This document shows positions 24,814 through 37,100 of a stretch of 64,000 bases of DNA, piece after piece. The translations under genes were made by a program, and so were the position numbers. The stretch covers positions 1,856,481 to 1,920,480 of the forward strand of contig CM040448.1 in assembly GCA_022749755.1 (NCBI GenBank). The letters run 5' to 3'. This DNA is from Azadirachta indica. Lineage: Eukaryota > Streptophyta > Magnoliopsida > Sapindales > Meliaceae. Every line of letters starts with the position of its first letter. Position 1 is the stretch's first letter. The notes under the pieces were generated by a model, which had not been told where the DNA came from, did not search any database, and worked only from the letters and a program-made list of their open reading frames with translations.

Positions 24814-25617
24814 TCAAGTGATGATCTCTCTCACAAGCCAATCCAAACTAGGATATGCAAAGTAAAGAATGAGAAATGATGGGAGTGCGAACAGAATGGT
24901 GACAAGTATGTACAGGGCCAAGATGGCCGCACTGGCAGGTATTGCATACACAACAATCAGAAGAAATACTATAACCAGTGGGAACTTGGCTGTCAGATGG
25001 AAAAAGAAAATCAAAGACTTGCGGAGGGAAGAATGTAGTCTCTCCACACTGAGATAATTGTTAACATGAAGGTGATCATGGTTTGATCCTCCTGGCTCAG
25101 CATGGTGAAGATGTTGTCCTCTCCTGTGACTGCCACGGTTCACTTGATTTCCAAGAGTTGAATTACCGTTTGATGACCAGTTTGACTGACGGTCTTCACA
25201 GAAACTATGATGGGATTTCACTCGATCACCGTTCATACTCTCAACCATCCAAAGAAGAAAATAATTCTTCCGAGGAAATTTGAGATTTCCCTTGTAAACA
25301 AGACGGAAAGATAAGAGATTGCACCATGGGCAAGAGATAAAGAGAGGAAGCTGAATTGGTAAGGTGGGAAATTTCACAACAGCCCATTGGAGGCCTAGAA
25401 TGCAGTTTTTACAAAGAGTATGCCCGCACCATAAAACATAGGGCACATTTTCAACCATGTTGAAGGATTCCCAACATATTGGGCATTCCAGACCTTCATC
25501 TCTGCTAACAACAGACGACACCTCATCATCTGAACATTCTGAAGCAGCTTGATGCTTTAGAGCGTCATTTTTCAATCCAACATTTCCAGCTACACAACTG
25601 GATGCAAAATTCCACAT
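24814..25617 (-). CDS. Membrane-anchored RING-finger protein (probable E3 ligase)
   Basis: A single coding exon gives 267 aa. The RING domain is at about residues 45-98: CPICWESFN, CGHTLCKNCILG and CPWCN supply the cysteine/histidine ligands of a C3HC4 type with a long spacer before the last pair. A His/Ser/Asn-rich linker follows, then two C-terminal hydrophobic segments (about residues 207-255: FPLVIVFLLIVVYAIPASAA and ALYILVTILFALPSFLILYF), so it is a tail-side membrane protein with the RING in the cytosol. It presumably recruits an E2 enzyme; the substrate is unknown. The 5' leader is spliced, with a donor CAACAG|GTAAGA at 27043 and a leader exon near 25.7-25.8 kb. Such RING/TM proteins occur across plants, but I cannot give a gene name. 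Confidence 0.88.
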   Translation of the reverse strand: MWNFASSCVAGNVGLKNDALKHQAASECSDDEVSSVVSRDEGLECPICWESFNMVENVPYVLWCGHTLCKNCILGLQWAVVKFPTLPIQLPLFISCPWCNLLSFRLVYKGNLKFPRKNYFLLWMVESMNGDRVKSHHSFCEDRQSNWSSNGNSTLGNQVNRGSHRRGQHLHHAEPGGSNHDHLHVNNYLSVERLHSSLRKSLIFFFHLTAKFPLVIVFLLIVVYAIPASAAILALYILVTILFALPSFLILYFAYPSLDWLVREIIT

Positions 25618-27150
25618 TTTGACACTTTGGAGTAAGTGACTATACCAAAAACATTAGTTGCTAAGATTGCAGGAAGTGAACTTCACAATGAAGACCAATA
25701 ACCATTAACCTAAACATTGAGAATATCCTCCTCCAACCAGGGATTTCCCACAATGCTTGTTTCCCAAAGTGAACCTGGAAGGAGAAATACAGAGTAAGAA
25801 AGCAATCTTATTTCCTTTTATGTTGGGCTGCAATTGTACCTTGGCACCATTCTATATTTAGCACTCTCCCAGGAAGAAAGAATCCAAGTACATTTCAATA
25901 TTTAAACAAGAAACCAAATCCAAGATGCAGCAAAATCCAAGCAGGATTAAGCTCAACAAGAAATTAGAGCACTAAAAGACAAGTACAATACTAAAAAAAA
26001 AATTCTGAAAAATATTATCAATACAAACCCAAGACGCTTTATAATGAAAATATAGTCCTAAACAAAGTTTTATTGAAATTTAGAGTAATATGTGGAATTT
26101 CAATGTGAACCTATAGCCCACAAAATCCTAAGATTCAACCGATTTTTTTAACTGAATATGTAGGGCTTGAACAATTCAATTCGGCTACTTATTCTCAATA
26201 AATAGGGTGCTTATTAAACAAAGATTGAAGAGAAAGAATCATTTCTTGATCTAATTTTAACATTCAAAACACCCCTTCAAGTTTTTTTTAAAAAAAATTA
26301 TTACAAGAAAAGAAACCAATTCCTGTCCTTACCTGGTGTGAGAAGCACCCCTTAGTTTGTAATAAAAGATTACGTACTTTCAATTAAACAAAATTCTTAG
26401 AGAGATTCTATTATTTCTTTCCTGGATCACAAAGTTTAATTCCACATAGATTCGAGGATTATGAAAAGCTAAAATTAAATCTACTCAACTATCAATTTCT
26501 ATCAGCAATTCAGGCACATCCAATAAGGACTCTAAAAACCATGGCATGTGGCTCAAGCTACACAAATACTGCTTTATAATTTGTCCTACAAAGAAGAAAC
26601 AATGCAACTCAAAATAAACTCATTGTTGGTGCAAATTTAAGCATTATCCAAGAACGTTCATCCTATCTAAAATCACCGTTCACTCTATATCCTCGCCGAA
26701 AACCAAAATTATATAATTAACACAAATACAAAAACATAGTAAACACGCAGAAATTCCAGATTTTGTCACAGATAATCCTCACCAGGGCGTATTAAATCCA
26801 AATATTAAACATCAATAAAGCATCTTCAAAATGATAAAAAAAGATACAACTCGTAGAATTAAACATTTAATTAGACGCACAAAAAGAAACCCAGCTAACA
26901 TTCAATGAACCTCTAACTAAATCGAGTGAAACGGAAAACTCAAAAATTTTATCGTAATTAACGACTGATTCGTGTGGATTCAACCATTATGAATAAAATC
27001 AATCATTAGGCACATTGAAAATGGAAAAGTTAGCAAATCTTACCTGTTGATCGGGAAAAGAAAACGAAGACGGCTTGAGAGAGCTCCCGAGCGCTCTTTC
27101 TCGGCCGTATATGTAGCCGAATTCGTTGAAGAAGAAGAAGAAGAAAAAGA
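25618..27150 (-). other. Leader exons and introns of the RING gene
   Basis: Minus-strand splice signals support a first leader exon from about 27150 to 27044 (donor CAACAG|GTAAGA) and a short leader exon around 25700-25775 (acceptor TTCTCCTTCCAG). The intervening DNA has no coding potential. Confidence 0.5.
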
Positions 27151-27257
27151 AAATCAAAATGGGAATTTGTTTTCGTTTAGGGCAGGTTCTGGATTTTGTA
27201 AGTTGCAAAAAATGGCTGGGATTTACAACTACTTGCGGTCGTCATTAAGGGGAAAGT

Positions 27258-27275
27258 GACAACGACGTCGTTGTC
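27258..27275. promoter_or_regulatory. 18-bp perfect palindrome GACAACGACGTCGTTGTC
   Basis: A perfect inverted repeat just upstream of the RING-gene leader exon, with the same ACGACGTCGT core as the palindrome at 6084. A GGCACCGTTTGG motif follows at about 27290. It is likely a promoter element bound by a dimeric ACGT-binding factor (inferred). Confidence 0.5.
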
Positions 27276-27279
27276 GTCA

Positions 27280-27813
27280 CTTTCGAAGCGGCACCGTTTG
27301 GTTTTGTATCTCTTTTCGCTTTAGATTCACTTTTCCTTTCTCGGTTATTTACTTTCAAAAGAAATTGTGGAGGTGCCACTATTATAGTCTCTCTCTTTGA
27401 AGTTATTTTGTTCGGTTTAGATTTTATTTCTCTGTCTTTCCATAATTTGAAAATATTAAATATATTTTATATATTCAATTTTTCTTACTAGACATATATA
27501 TTAGTCAAAGTTTTTATAAGGAGCCTAGATTATTATTGTTATAATTTTATATGAACGTTTATGTTCAAATTGGGCTGTATAATCTATATACACTCTATTA
27601 ATAGAATAATCTATCTACCATCCACAAATTGTGAAAAAATTGAGGCTCAATACTCGAAACTTTGGTTACATTGTATCTTAATTTTAGTTTGTAAATGATT
27701 TATTATTTAAAAAAAATAAGAAACTAATATTGTATCTTAATTTTTAGACAATAATCTTTAAGAACGAAAATCACTTTATCTCATCTCATTTCTTTCACAT
27801 TATCACATCTTTT
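27280..27813. other. Intergenic: RING promoter and CNGC 3' UTR
   Basis: About 0.5 kb of AT-rich sequence with no coding region recognised. Confidence 0.5.
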
Positions 27814-30800
27814 TTATTCAAGGTGATCATGGGGTCTAACAGACATAAAAATGGCAGCATACTTGAAAAGCCTGCCTTCAATCCCATTTCCCGTTACAGG
27901 AATCATACTACTGCTTTTCATCCTGTAACACCTCCAAGCCAACTGTATTTTCACTGCTGCCCACGTCCGCCAATTCGAAGAGTAATATCTTGCTATTCTC
28001 TTCAGCCTTTCATCGGCAAACTTGTACCGGAAATGTTCTGTAATGTATCTGAGATCATTCGCATTGAGACCGTATGCTTCTACGGATTCTGTGCATGTAA
28101 ATGTTGCTGATGACACCGGAAGACGGTCTATAAAAGGGCGCCGGAGACACCATGAGAGGAGCTCGTCTCCCAAAAATCCGCCTGCTTCGTGTACACTTGT
28201 GGCTAACTTGCCTTTGCTCAGGCTCTGGCTGCGTTCTATGCGTCCCTGGACAATGAATACCATTCTTGCAACCGGGTCTCCTTCTCTGATTATCTGTAAA
28301 ATGGATTATGAAATTGATCAAGAAAAGTTTGGGACCGTTTGATTGTGTCGTAAAAACTTAAAAGCAAAGTCAGAGCTCAAAATGTAGTATGTTACGAATT
28401 TGATGAGCTTATGAATGGTGCAGAACTAACAATTCAAGAATTCAGAATACAACGAAGGTGACACAAAGCACAAGGCACAATTAACACCTCTATCATTTGA
28501 TTTGGACAACTGTAATGTAAGTTTAGCAGTTTATACATACCTTCTCGTCTTTAGAGTAAATAAGGGGCTTGATGCGATCGCATATGTTGTCAAGAATAAG
28601 ATCATCCAAGTTGTGGAACAAGGGCACCTATGAAGCAAATGTCAGAACTAACAACATAAATTTCATTTCTTACACTCTGTATCGAATCTCAAACTTTTTG
28701 TACTACTCTAATAACTCGGATCTTATGCTAATATTTGCATAACAAAAAGAGATGCCTTGATCATTTGCCATAAACTTCTTAAATTGTTCAAGAGTATAGT
28801 GTCACATTGGTTTTTGTTGTCACCTTTTTAATGAGGTCTAGGCAGAGATAGCGTTTAATTTCCCTCCTTAGCCCCTCAGGCAAGTCATCTACCCAGTGCA
28901 GTTCATCTTCTCCCATGGTTGCCCATCTCTGGCGTTCAAAATGGCGTACTCTGCGCCTCAAACCAGATGGCAACTGTCTTCGCTTCATCCACCATTCAAC
29001 ATCTCGACTTCTCAACTGTCTTTTTCTCTTTCTTGCCATAACCACTTGCAATGACACCTGCAAAATATTATGAAGAAAAGAAAAAATCCTTTTCTTAGTC
29101 TATGATTCTATATAATCAAGAATTCAAGTAAAGAAAAAATTATAGGTCACCTGGATATTCCCAATCAACAAAGTGAAGAGTGTTAAACCACAAAGCACAA
29201 TGCATATGCTGAACATTACTTCCAGCAGGTTACTAGTTGGCTCAAGTTCATTGCCAAAAGAGCTGTAAAAATTAACGGCAGCACAAATTATCATGCAATT
29301 TCAGAGTTAATATTTTAGTGCATACTCGTAATCTTAGTTCTTTTGTTGCTAGAGTTACCTCAGGTTTAGCAGGCCCCAGAAGATGGGATAAAGGATTGTA
29401 TCCGCGGTGGAATTGCTAGAAATGATTGGAAGTGCTGTTGCATAGATCCCATACTTGAATGGTCCGTAATTGTCTAAGCACAATGACTTCCCAACCATCA
29501 TTGGGAGCGGAGATTTGCGAAAAACCTTCGAGCAAGACAAAGAAAGATTGCAGTGTTGACTGCTTTCGCATTGCTGCTGGAGGCATGAAACCACACGTTG
29601 TGTGGCAAGTGCATACCAGCATCCTCCTGCAACCTGATGAAAGGGTAATGTACCTCGAGTACTTTCACAATAATATCAATTACAATTATGAAATAATTAG
29701 GTTAATGAAATAGAGATCGAGTATTACATGTGAGAAGATTAAGTAGGCGATGAGATTGATGCCGAAACCCCACCAAATGGAGCCGAAAATGTAGCCTGTA
29801 ACCTTCCTCATTCTTCTCATCAAGCAGAGGCTGTGATAGACTTTAGGCAGGAATTGGAACAAGATTATGAGCAGAAGTATTGTCATTATCATCTTAATCT
29901 TGTTTTCTCTTATCAGTTTTGGCACTACTAACCACAATACTGCCTGCAAAAGAATCATTGGAAAGATCGGTAGCACCAAATCAGTAATGGAAACTCAGAA
30001 GCAGCATTCATTTGTTAACAAAATATCACACTTAGTCAAGTACTTACAAATTTGAATTGTAATTAATTCTCTCCTAATCTAATTAAGCTTATTTGAGCTT
30101 TGAAGAAGACACGCATATATCATTCATTTGTTACATTATATTTTGTTAATCACCAGCGATATATATTTAGTACAGTAAGACTCAGATCAACCTTGATCTT
30201 GAAAAGTTACATTACAATGTTACAACTTATTGTTCAAGAATCACAAGTAGATAGGAAGTTGGGTATTGAATGACAATATTATCACCAAAAATTGTATGTA
30301 AAGTTCACTATAATGTGTCAGAAAAAAGTTCACTATAATTTTTAATTTTCGAGGAGGGCCAACATGTAATGATCTAAATTTTGAAAGACCAAAAGAATAA
30401 AAATATAATGTCAAAGGTTAAAATTAAAAATTTTTCCAAAGCTCCACGTTCCAACATAGTGAAAGCCGCCACTGATAATAAGGGTAGAACACAGGGATAT
30501 AAATGTCAATTTCTAATAATAACGTTGTACGTATAAAGACAAATATCACATTTGTAGCAAATCATACTACAAATTCACATGTTCAATAATTAGGAATAAT
30601 TAAAACGATATATATTACGGTACTTTAGTATTATAGTGAAAGCCGTTAAATTAATTTTACATCAAAAAATGAAAAAAAAAATTCATAAAATTATGACATG
30701 GCAAATACTATTGAATGCAAACCTGAGGGATGGGGAGTATGACAAACACATCAAGCCAAAATCCTGTAAGAGACCGAACATAGTGACAAGCAATTGCACG

Positions 30801-31466
30801 TGCGTCCCACACGAGTTTCCCACACCCAACAACCAGAGACTCCCTGGAGACGTAGGCCAACCTGAACTGAAGCCACAGGTGGCATAAATGCACCGCGTCC
30901 ACGCACGTGCGAAGAACGGTAACGATCAACGCTAACTCAGCATCCAAGTAGACACAGGGGGCCCCACCTCGCCCCACGTACAACGACAAAACATAAAAGA
31001 ACATCGGATCAACGGCCAATGCGATTCCACGTGCCAGCAACAGCACTCTATTCCACTTCTGCACCGAACCACTCCGCGGGTCCAAAACCGGCCCGAAAAA
31101 GCCCACATGATTAACCTGGTTGGGACTGTTTCCACGCGAACCGGTCCGTGCCTGGATGGGCATGAGAGAAGAACCGGCTGAGGCCTGCCATTCAGGCTGG
31201 TGGGCGCCGTCGCAGCTGGTGGAGTGAAAAAAGGGAATACCCACCTGAGTACTGCACGTGTAGCATTCAGCCGGGCTCAAAAATTGGCTATCGTCGTTCT
31301 GGGTTTGGGCTAGACCGAGAAACCTGTGGAGAGAACAAGAAAACTCGTCAGGAAAACCGGGTTAAAAAGTTATGCAAAGAAACTGTTAGTTGATATGCGT
31401 GTGAGAGTGAGAGGGAAAATAAGAAAACCTGAGAGAGAAGAGGTGGAGAAGGGAGGGGGAGGACAT
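27814..31466 (-). CDS. CNGC2: Cyclic nucleotide-gated channel, CNGC2-type (intact copy)
   Basis: Eight exons join in frame: 31466-31429, 31323-30723, 29943-29728, 29633-29359, 29262-29151, 29057-28824, 28627-28541 and 28293-27814 (TAA), giving 680 aa. The first exon is only 38 nt (MSSPSLLHLFSL plus two bases of the next codon) and aligns with the equally short first exon of the paralogue at 41211. Then come the CNGC2-type cysteine-rich N-terminus (ECYTCSTQVGIPFFHSTSCD), six transmembrane segments, the pore (FWGLLNLSSFGNELEPTSN), a C-linker (RRQLPSGLRRRVRHFERQRW), the cyclic-nucleotide-binding domain with phosphate-binding motif GGFLGDELLSWCLRRPF, and an IQ-like calmodulin site (AAVKIQLAWRCYRMK). 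The ending SVRPHDHLE is shared with the paralogue. CNGC2 channels carry Ca2+ in immunity and development. The pore turret is shorter than in the paralogue and lacks two cysteines. It is a diverged but apparently functional paralogue. Confidence 0.92.
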
Positions 31467-31504
31467 TGTAGGTGGGAGAGGAGGAGAGCGCAGAGATCAT
31501 GGGA

Positions 31505-31535
31505 AAGAGAGAGAGAGAGACAGAGAGAGGGAGAG
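31505..31535. repeat. GA-rich microsatellite in the CNGC leader
   Basis: An interrupted (GA)n run, read as a CT-rich tract in the 5' leader of the minus-strand CNGC gene, 40-70 bp before its start codon. The paralogue at 41211 also has a CT-rich leader. Confidence 0.8.
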
Positions 31536-34110
31536 AAGGAGATGAATGAAAAGAGATGTTGGCTTTTGGGAAAGAAATTTGTGTCATGTAGTGCATGAAA
31601 AATTTGAAGTGTCTTTGATACAACTTTGAAGAGACACCTTACTACTGAGGGCTTGCCCAATTATTGTATTTTATTATTTTAAAAAATACAAATTTTATTT
31701 ATATAAGTTATTATTATAATTATAATAATTATTATTAAAATATAAATTTTATTTATATGAGTTGACTTGATATTATTATTTTGTCACACGCCTTTTATGA
31801 TTTAATTTTATACATTTTAAAAATTTTAATGTGTTGATAATAATGTGATATCGCCTTCATATATTTAAATTAAGATTTTGTTTACCTAAAAATACTCTTA
31901 TTTATTTAGTCAATGTTGGTTTGTATTTTATTAAGTATTTTTGGTGAAAATAAATTGTTTTAAATCTTTTATAATTTGTTTTGCTTACTTTTTAACATTG
32001 AGATAAGAAATTATATATTTTTCTATACCACTATAAAAGATTTTATTAGTTGAATAAAAAAGATAACTGTTTTTTTTTTTTTTGAAAAATTTTGAAGATA
32101 TTTGGAAACATTTATTGTTGGCTTGTAACATTTTTCTTATTGTAGTTAATATTAACAAGTAAAAATATTATATTATTATTTACATACAAAATAAGATAAT
32201 TGTCAAGAAAACTCTTGTAAAAATACTTGATAAATATTTGTTTAAAAATGTTTTTTAAATCACACGAAAATTTATTTTTTAGCGTTGTAGAGTAAGAAAA
32301 GTGTTTCTTAGACAAAAAATTTATATATCTATATTTATATAATCTCCAAAATATATATCACCCTATATGAGTTTTCTCTTGAGGTGGACTTGTGTCATAA
32401 TAACTATAATTAGCCCTTGAATAAGTAAGATTATGACTTATTAAATTTATAGAAACTAATTATTTTAATTAATAGAAGTCGAGTCATTCTAATTTTAAGT
32501 AAGAGGTTAGGGTTTCCAAATGAAGTGTGGTAGAAATTCAAAATAAAATTGTGTTTGGTGGAAAATTGCTTCGGTAGTACTTTACGCTTGAGCTAAATTA
32601 GTATACTCTTTTTCTTAATAATAGACAAAGAAAATTAATTAAATGTCAATCAAAATCCCATTTACAAATTAACATGTTATAGGTTAAAAAAATTTCATGA
32701 TATTTCATTATAGCAAAATTTACCTAGAAAAATATGGAAAGTATATTGTTCATATTTTCATATAAAGTAGGTATATTTTTATAATCGCACTGCAATTATT
32801 ATTTGTTGTTATATGAATTAGTAAGTATCATGATAATAATTATTATTTGTTGTAATTATTATTATTTTTATAATATCGTTTTTTTTTTCAAGAAGATTCT
32901 CACAAATTAAAAGTAACCTAATTAACAAGTAAAATGCAACAAAAGACATGGGGGACCCAAATGCAAAAAATATTAAAAAAAAAAGAAGCTTTAATGACGA
33001 AGGGAGGGTGGGGGGGCCTCAATTGCTGTGAATTTTAACTCAAAGAGAATTTAGCTGCAGGGGGCGAGCTACTTTATTAAAATAATTGTAGGCATTGATT
33101 CCCTCCACTTTTTACTAATAATCACGTTGAAACTATGGTACAACAAATTCAAATTAAACCAAAAAGAAATGTATCTGTCGATTCACTTAAAAAAATATAT
33201 ATTTTTTTACAAATAGTGAGTTGATCTTCTGTTCTTAGGACTGTAGAATTTCTTTTCTTCTGCCATTAAATGTGCAGAAAGAATCCGTGTCAGAAAATAA
33301 AAAAGAAAGTGGAATTACGTTTACATATATATATATATATATATATTTGTATGTGTGTGTGGATAACTTGAATGAATCATCATCGATTCTTGCGTAAAAA
33401 CATCACCCCAGCTGCTGCTGTGCTGCTACAGCTGCAGGTTTCTACTGCTTTCTTCTGCAGATCATGTCGTTTTTTTCATTTTCATGAAGGGTTGAGATTC
33501 CTAGAGGAAAGAATTATGAGGAGTTTCCATTCTAGGAGAGAATCCATTGAAACAAGTTTCCTTCTTAATTAATATGGTGACTATATATATATATATATAT
33601 ATAATACGAAGGGATTATTGTCATCCATACAAATAGTACATATGTTTCGTTTATAACTTAATTAATACGTTAAATTTCTATTAAGAATTATTAGATTTTG
33701 TTAAACTTGAAATCAAACTTATGTAGAATAACTTTAGATGAGTGTTATTAATTTTAGTTTATTTATATATCTTGGTTTAAATTACATGCCGTGTACAAAT
33801 AATCAATATTAATATTGCTAAAGATAGATATCGATCTTTTATATCAATTAAACACGTGTATGAACTATATATGCATATAAATGTAAACATATGGTTATGT
33901 AAACGTGTTTCTCTCCATAGATACCTCCACAAAAGTACTTCTAAGCTTTTATATTACATTTGCACATTCATGCGTATATGTTCATATGTATACACACATA
34001 TATATCCAATCCAAAAGTACTTTTCAAGAATCTCCTTCCCATATGTTTCCCTCTCTCTTTCTCTCTCTCTTCTTCCTGTACAAGCCTTCATATATTACAA
34101 CACACCCACA

Positions 34111-34128
34111 CACACAAGCTCTGATTAT

Positions 34129-34169
<41 letters not shown>

Positions 34170-34183
34170 GCTCTGATTATGAC
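34111..34183. repeat. (CA)n microsatellite within a duplicated 21-bp unit
   Basis: CACACAAGCTCTGATTATGAC occurs at 34111-34131 and again, identically, at 34163-34183, with a long (CA)n run at 34130-34168 between them. Confidence 0.9.
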
Positions 34184-37100
34184 TCGAGAAAGCTTTTTCG
34201 ACAGGGTTTCTTTCTTTGCAACTGAGCGGAAGATTCCTAAAGCATCTATCTCTCTCTCTCTATATGCACATAACATACCGTACGTACACAAATTTTTATC
34301 ATGTTTGTTTCCTTGTTCCCCGCTTCTGCTTTTATCATTATTAATAACAATCCAAATTAAATTCATAGATGGAGATCCAAAAGCAAAAGCAAAAGCAAAT
34401 CGAAGAATATGACAAAGGAGGGTGGTTGGGACCTTAGATTCAGAGTGCTTTTGAACAACAATGATAATATATATACTGTAAGTTTGCCTTAAATTTATGA
34501 ACAATCTTCCAAAGTTTTTAAGAGCACTTTTATAATTACAGGTTGTGGCCTTGCTCTTTCTCGACATGATTACTACTTTTCACTTTGATTGATCAATTTA
34601 CTGGTGAATTTCATTAACTTTTTACGTAAACAAAGAAGATTGAGAGATTTGACAAGCTCTTTTCATTGGCCTAGAGAGTTTTTTCTCTTTTCTCTTTTTA
34701 ATTAGATAAGGTGATCCTTTTATTTTTGTTTGCTTAAATAAGATTAGATAAATTAAGGTTACTTACTGTAACCGCCTAATGATAAAAGGTTGAATTTTTT
34801 TTTTTAAAAAAAAAAAAAGACTATAACTTTTTACAGTTACATTAAAAATAAATTTTTTCTTAAAAAAAATAAATTTCACTTTAATTAAGTATAAATTTTC
34901 ACGGATGATATTAGACTTACACATATCTTCAACTTTTGGCAAAGTTTCAATTTACACATAATTGTGTAATATTAAAAAAGTTTAGATACTTATTATAATA
35001 CTATTAACCTTGTTCTTAGTTTTGGATGTCTAAATCAATAAATATAATCATGGAGGGTGATCTGATTGAAGCCTGGAAAAACTAATTAATCGATTAATAA
35101 ATTAATTAACTAAGTTTTTAATTTTATATTTTTGTATTCTCAATTAGATTAATTAAGTCATATCTACTTTTAGAAAGCAAATAATGGTCATCTTTAGTTA
35201 AGGAATCATTTTCAATTGGAATGACCTTAAAAGGATAAAGCAAAAATTGGGATCTTGAATTTGAAAGACAAACAAAAATAAAAGCACGAGAGTTTGCTTT
35301 CTTTTTACTCATGGGAAAAGCAAAACGTAGTACATGAGGTGTCTTGAATATACATATATATATATATATATAAAGTTGAAAAGATTCTTTATCCAATTAA
35401 TATATACCTACCAATAATTGGCTCCAAATAGTAAAATAAATAAATATTTTAATTAAACAATTATTCATAAATTCTATACATAAATATAGCAATATTTTAT
35501 ATATTAATTCCTCATATATATATATATATGTATATTTAAACACAACATTAATTTATGGTTATAATGTACATAAAATTATCAACTTATTATATATGGAAAA
35601 AGATAGTCCATAAATTTGAACCACGACCTTTAATTTAATCTCCAACCACAACGAAAGAACATACATGTATAGAACAGCTATCAGCTATTAATTGCTAATT
35701 TTGGGACCACAAAATATTGTTCTTTTTTTTTTCTCTTTTTTTTATTCCTTTGGCCATCTTCAAGCATATATGCTTTCAAGTAATGAAGTGATCTTAGTGT
35801 ATATATATGTGTGTGTGTGTGTATAGCTAAGCACAAGAAGAAGGCTTGACCCTTTGCTGGCGTAAGAGGTTAAGGGTATATATGTATAGCTTGTAGCTGG
35901 CCTACAAAGCTAAAGAACAAAAGGCCAGTTGGAAGGGGAAGCGGAATATTTCCAAGCATCTCTAGCACAATTATTTGTTGATATTGTCTTCATATCTATC
36001 TAAAAATCTTTATGATAACTATATGTATATATCCTTCACTTTCAGTCATTTCATTCTTGATTTTAACAAATTATATATACATTCTTTATGTATATTATAT
36101 TTAAAAATTATTAACACACGTATTTATGTTCAAAGAAATTATGGATACTACTCATGCAACTAAGTAGTAAGATCTTTTGAGGTAATACAAGAGATTCAAA
36201 GTTTGAATATGCGTCTTTTATGTTAACATATTTGAATATATTACTACAGTTGGGTTTCAAATAAGGACATATTTTAAATCTCTTTTATCTCTGTCCCCTC
36301 CCCCCACGCTCTCTCTATATGTATGGAAACATGTAATGCTACTATCTTTTATATCATTCATAGACACTCATTCATATTTGTATATATATAGAGGCATTAC
36401 ATGTTCCCTTATTTTCACAAAATTAATGATTCTCACAAGGACTGTATTTTGAATTATATACAGAGGGAGAGAGAGTGTGTGTTTAGGTTTTATACGGGGA
36501 GTGCATATATAGTGTAGGCTTCAATCTGTATTTATATATTTGAATAGAATTAAAAGATATTTATTAAATCATAATCTTATTTTATTTTGCTAATTCATTC
36601 TTTTTCAGTGATTGTTAATATTAATTTCTGTTAAAGTAACTGTGGCTAAAAATCTCATCCTATCATTGTTGCAGAATTCTCTAGAAGCACTGATGAATTG
36701 AAAGCTTCTTCTTTCTTTCCCTTCCTTGTTCCACAAAAATGAAAGTAATTGATTACTTATACAAGTATCATTCTTCTTGATGATCGTATGTATATATATA
36801 CACATACAAACAATATGTATGTATCAGAATCAGATGTGATGTCTGGGGAGGTAGCAGAAGCAAACTCGAAGATGTGATGTTTGGTGCTTCTTCGATCTGA
36901 AGAATCGCTTTGGTGGTCTTGTAGCCTCACAAGTGCTTCTTCTGTAATATTATCTCTTTCCCTAACCCATGTGAAAAAGTTCAAAGCACAAAGCTTATCA
37001 CTTAGCGAGCATATCATCATATCATATCATATCATCAGCTCACGCTCCAGTTTTGGACCCCACTGATATTTGGAGTTTCTTCGGTAATAATTAAATTCAA

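Noticed and set aside
27047..27259. Plus-strand frame with a Glu run
   Set aside because: It is antisense to the RING leader exon and driven by a GAA repeat.
31348..31660. Minus-strand CT-rich frames upstream of the CNGC gene
   Set aside because: They are the CT-rich leader and intron read through; the real start is the 38-nt exon at 31466.
33372..33572. 66-codon frame in the CNGC gap
   Set aside because: No homology is recognised and there is no exon support; a chance frame in AT-rich DNA is more likely.
35860..35940. Possible microRNA hairpin around TGGCCTAC...AGGCCAG
   Set aside because: The arms pair over too few bases and match no plant microRNA I know.
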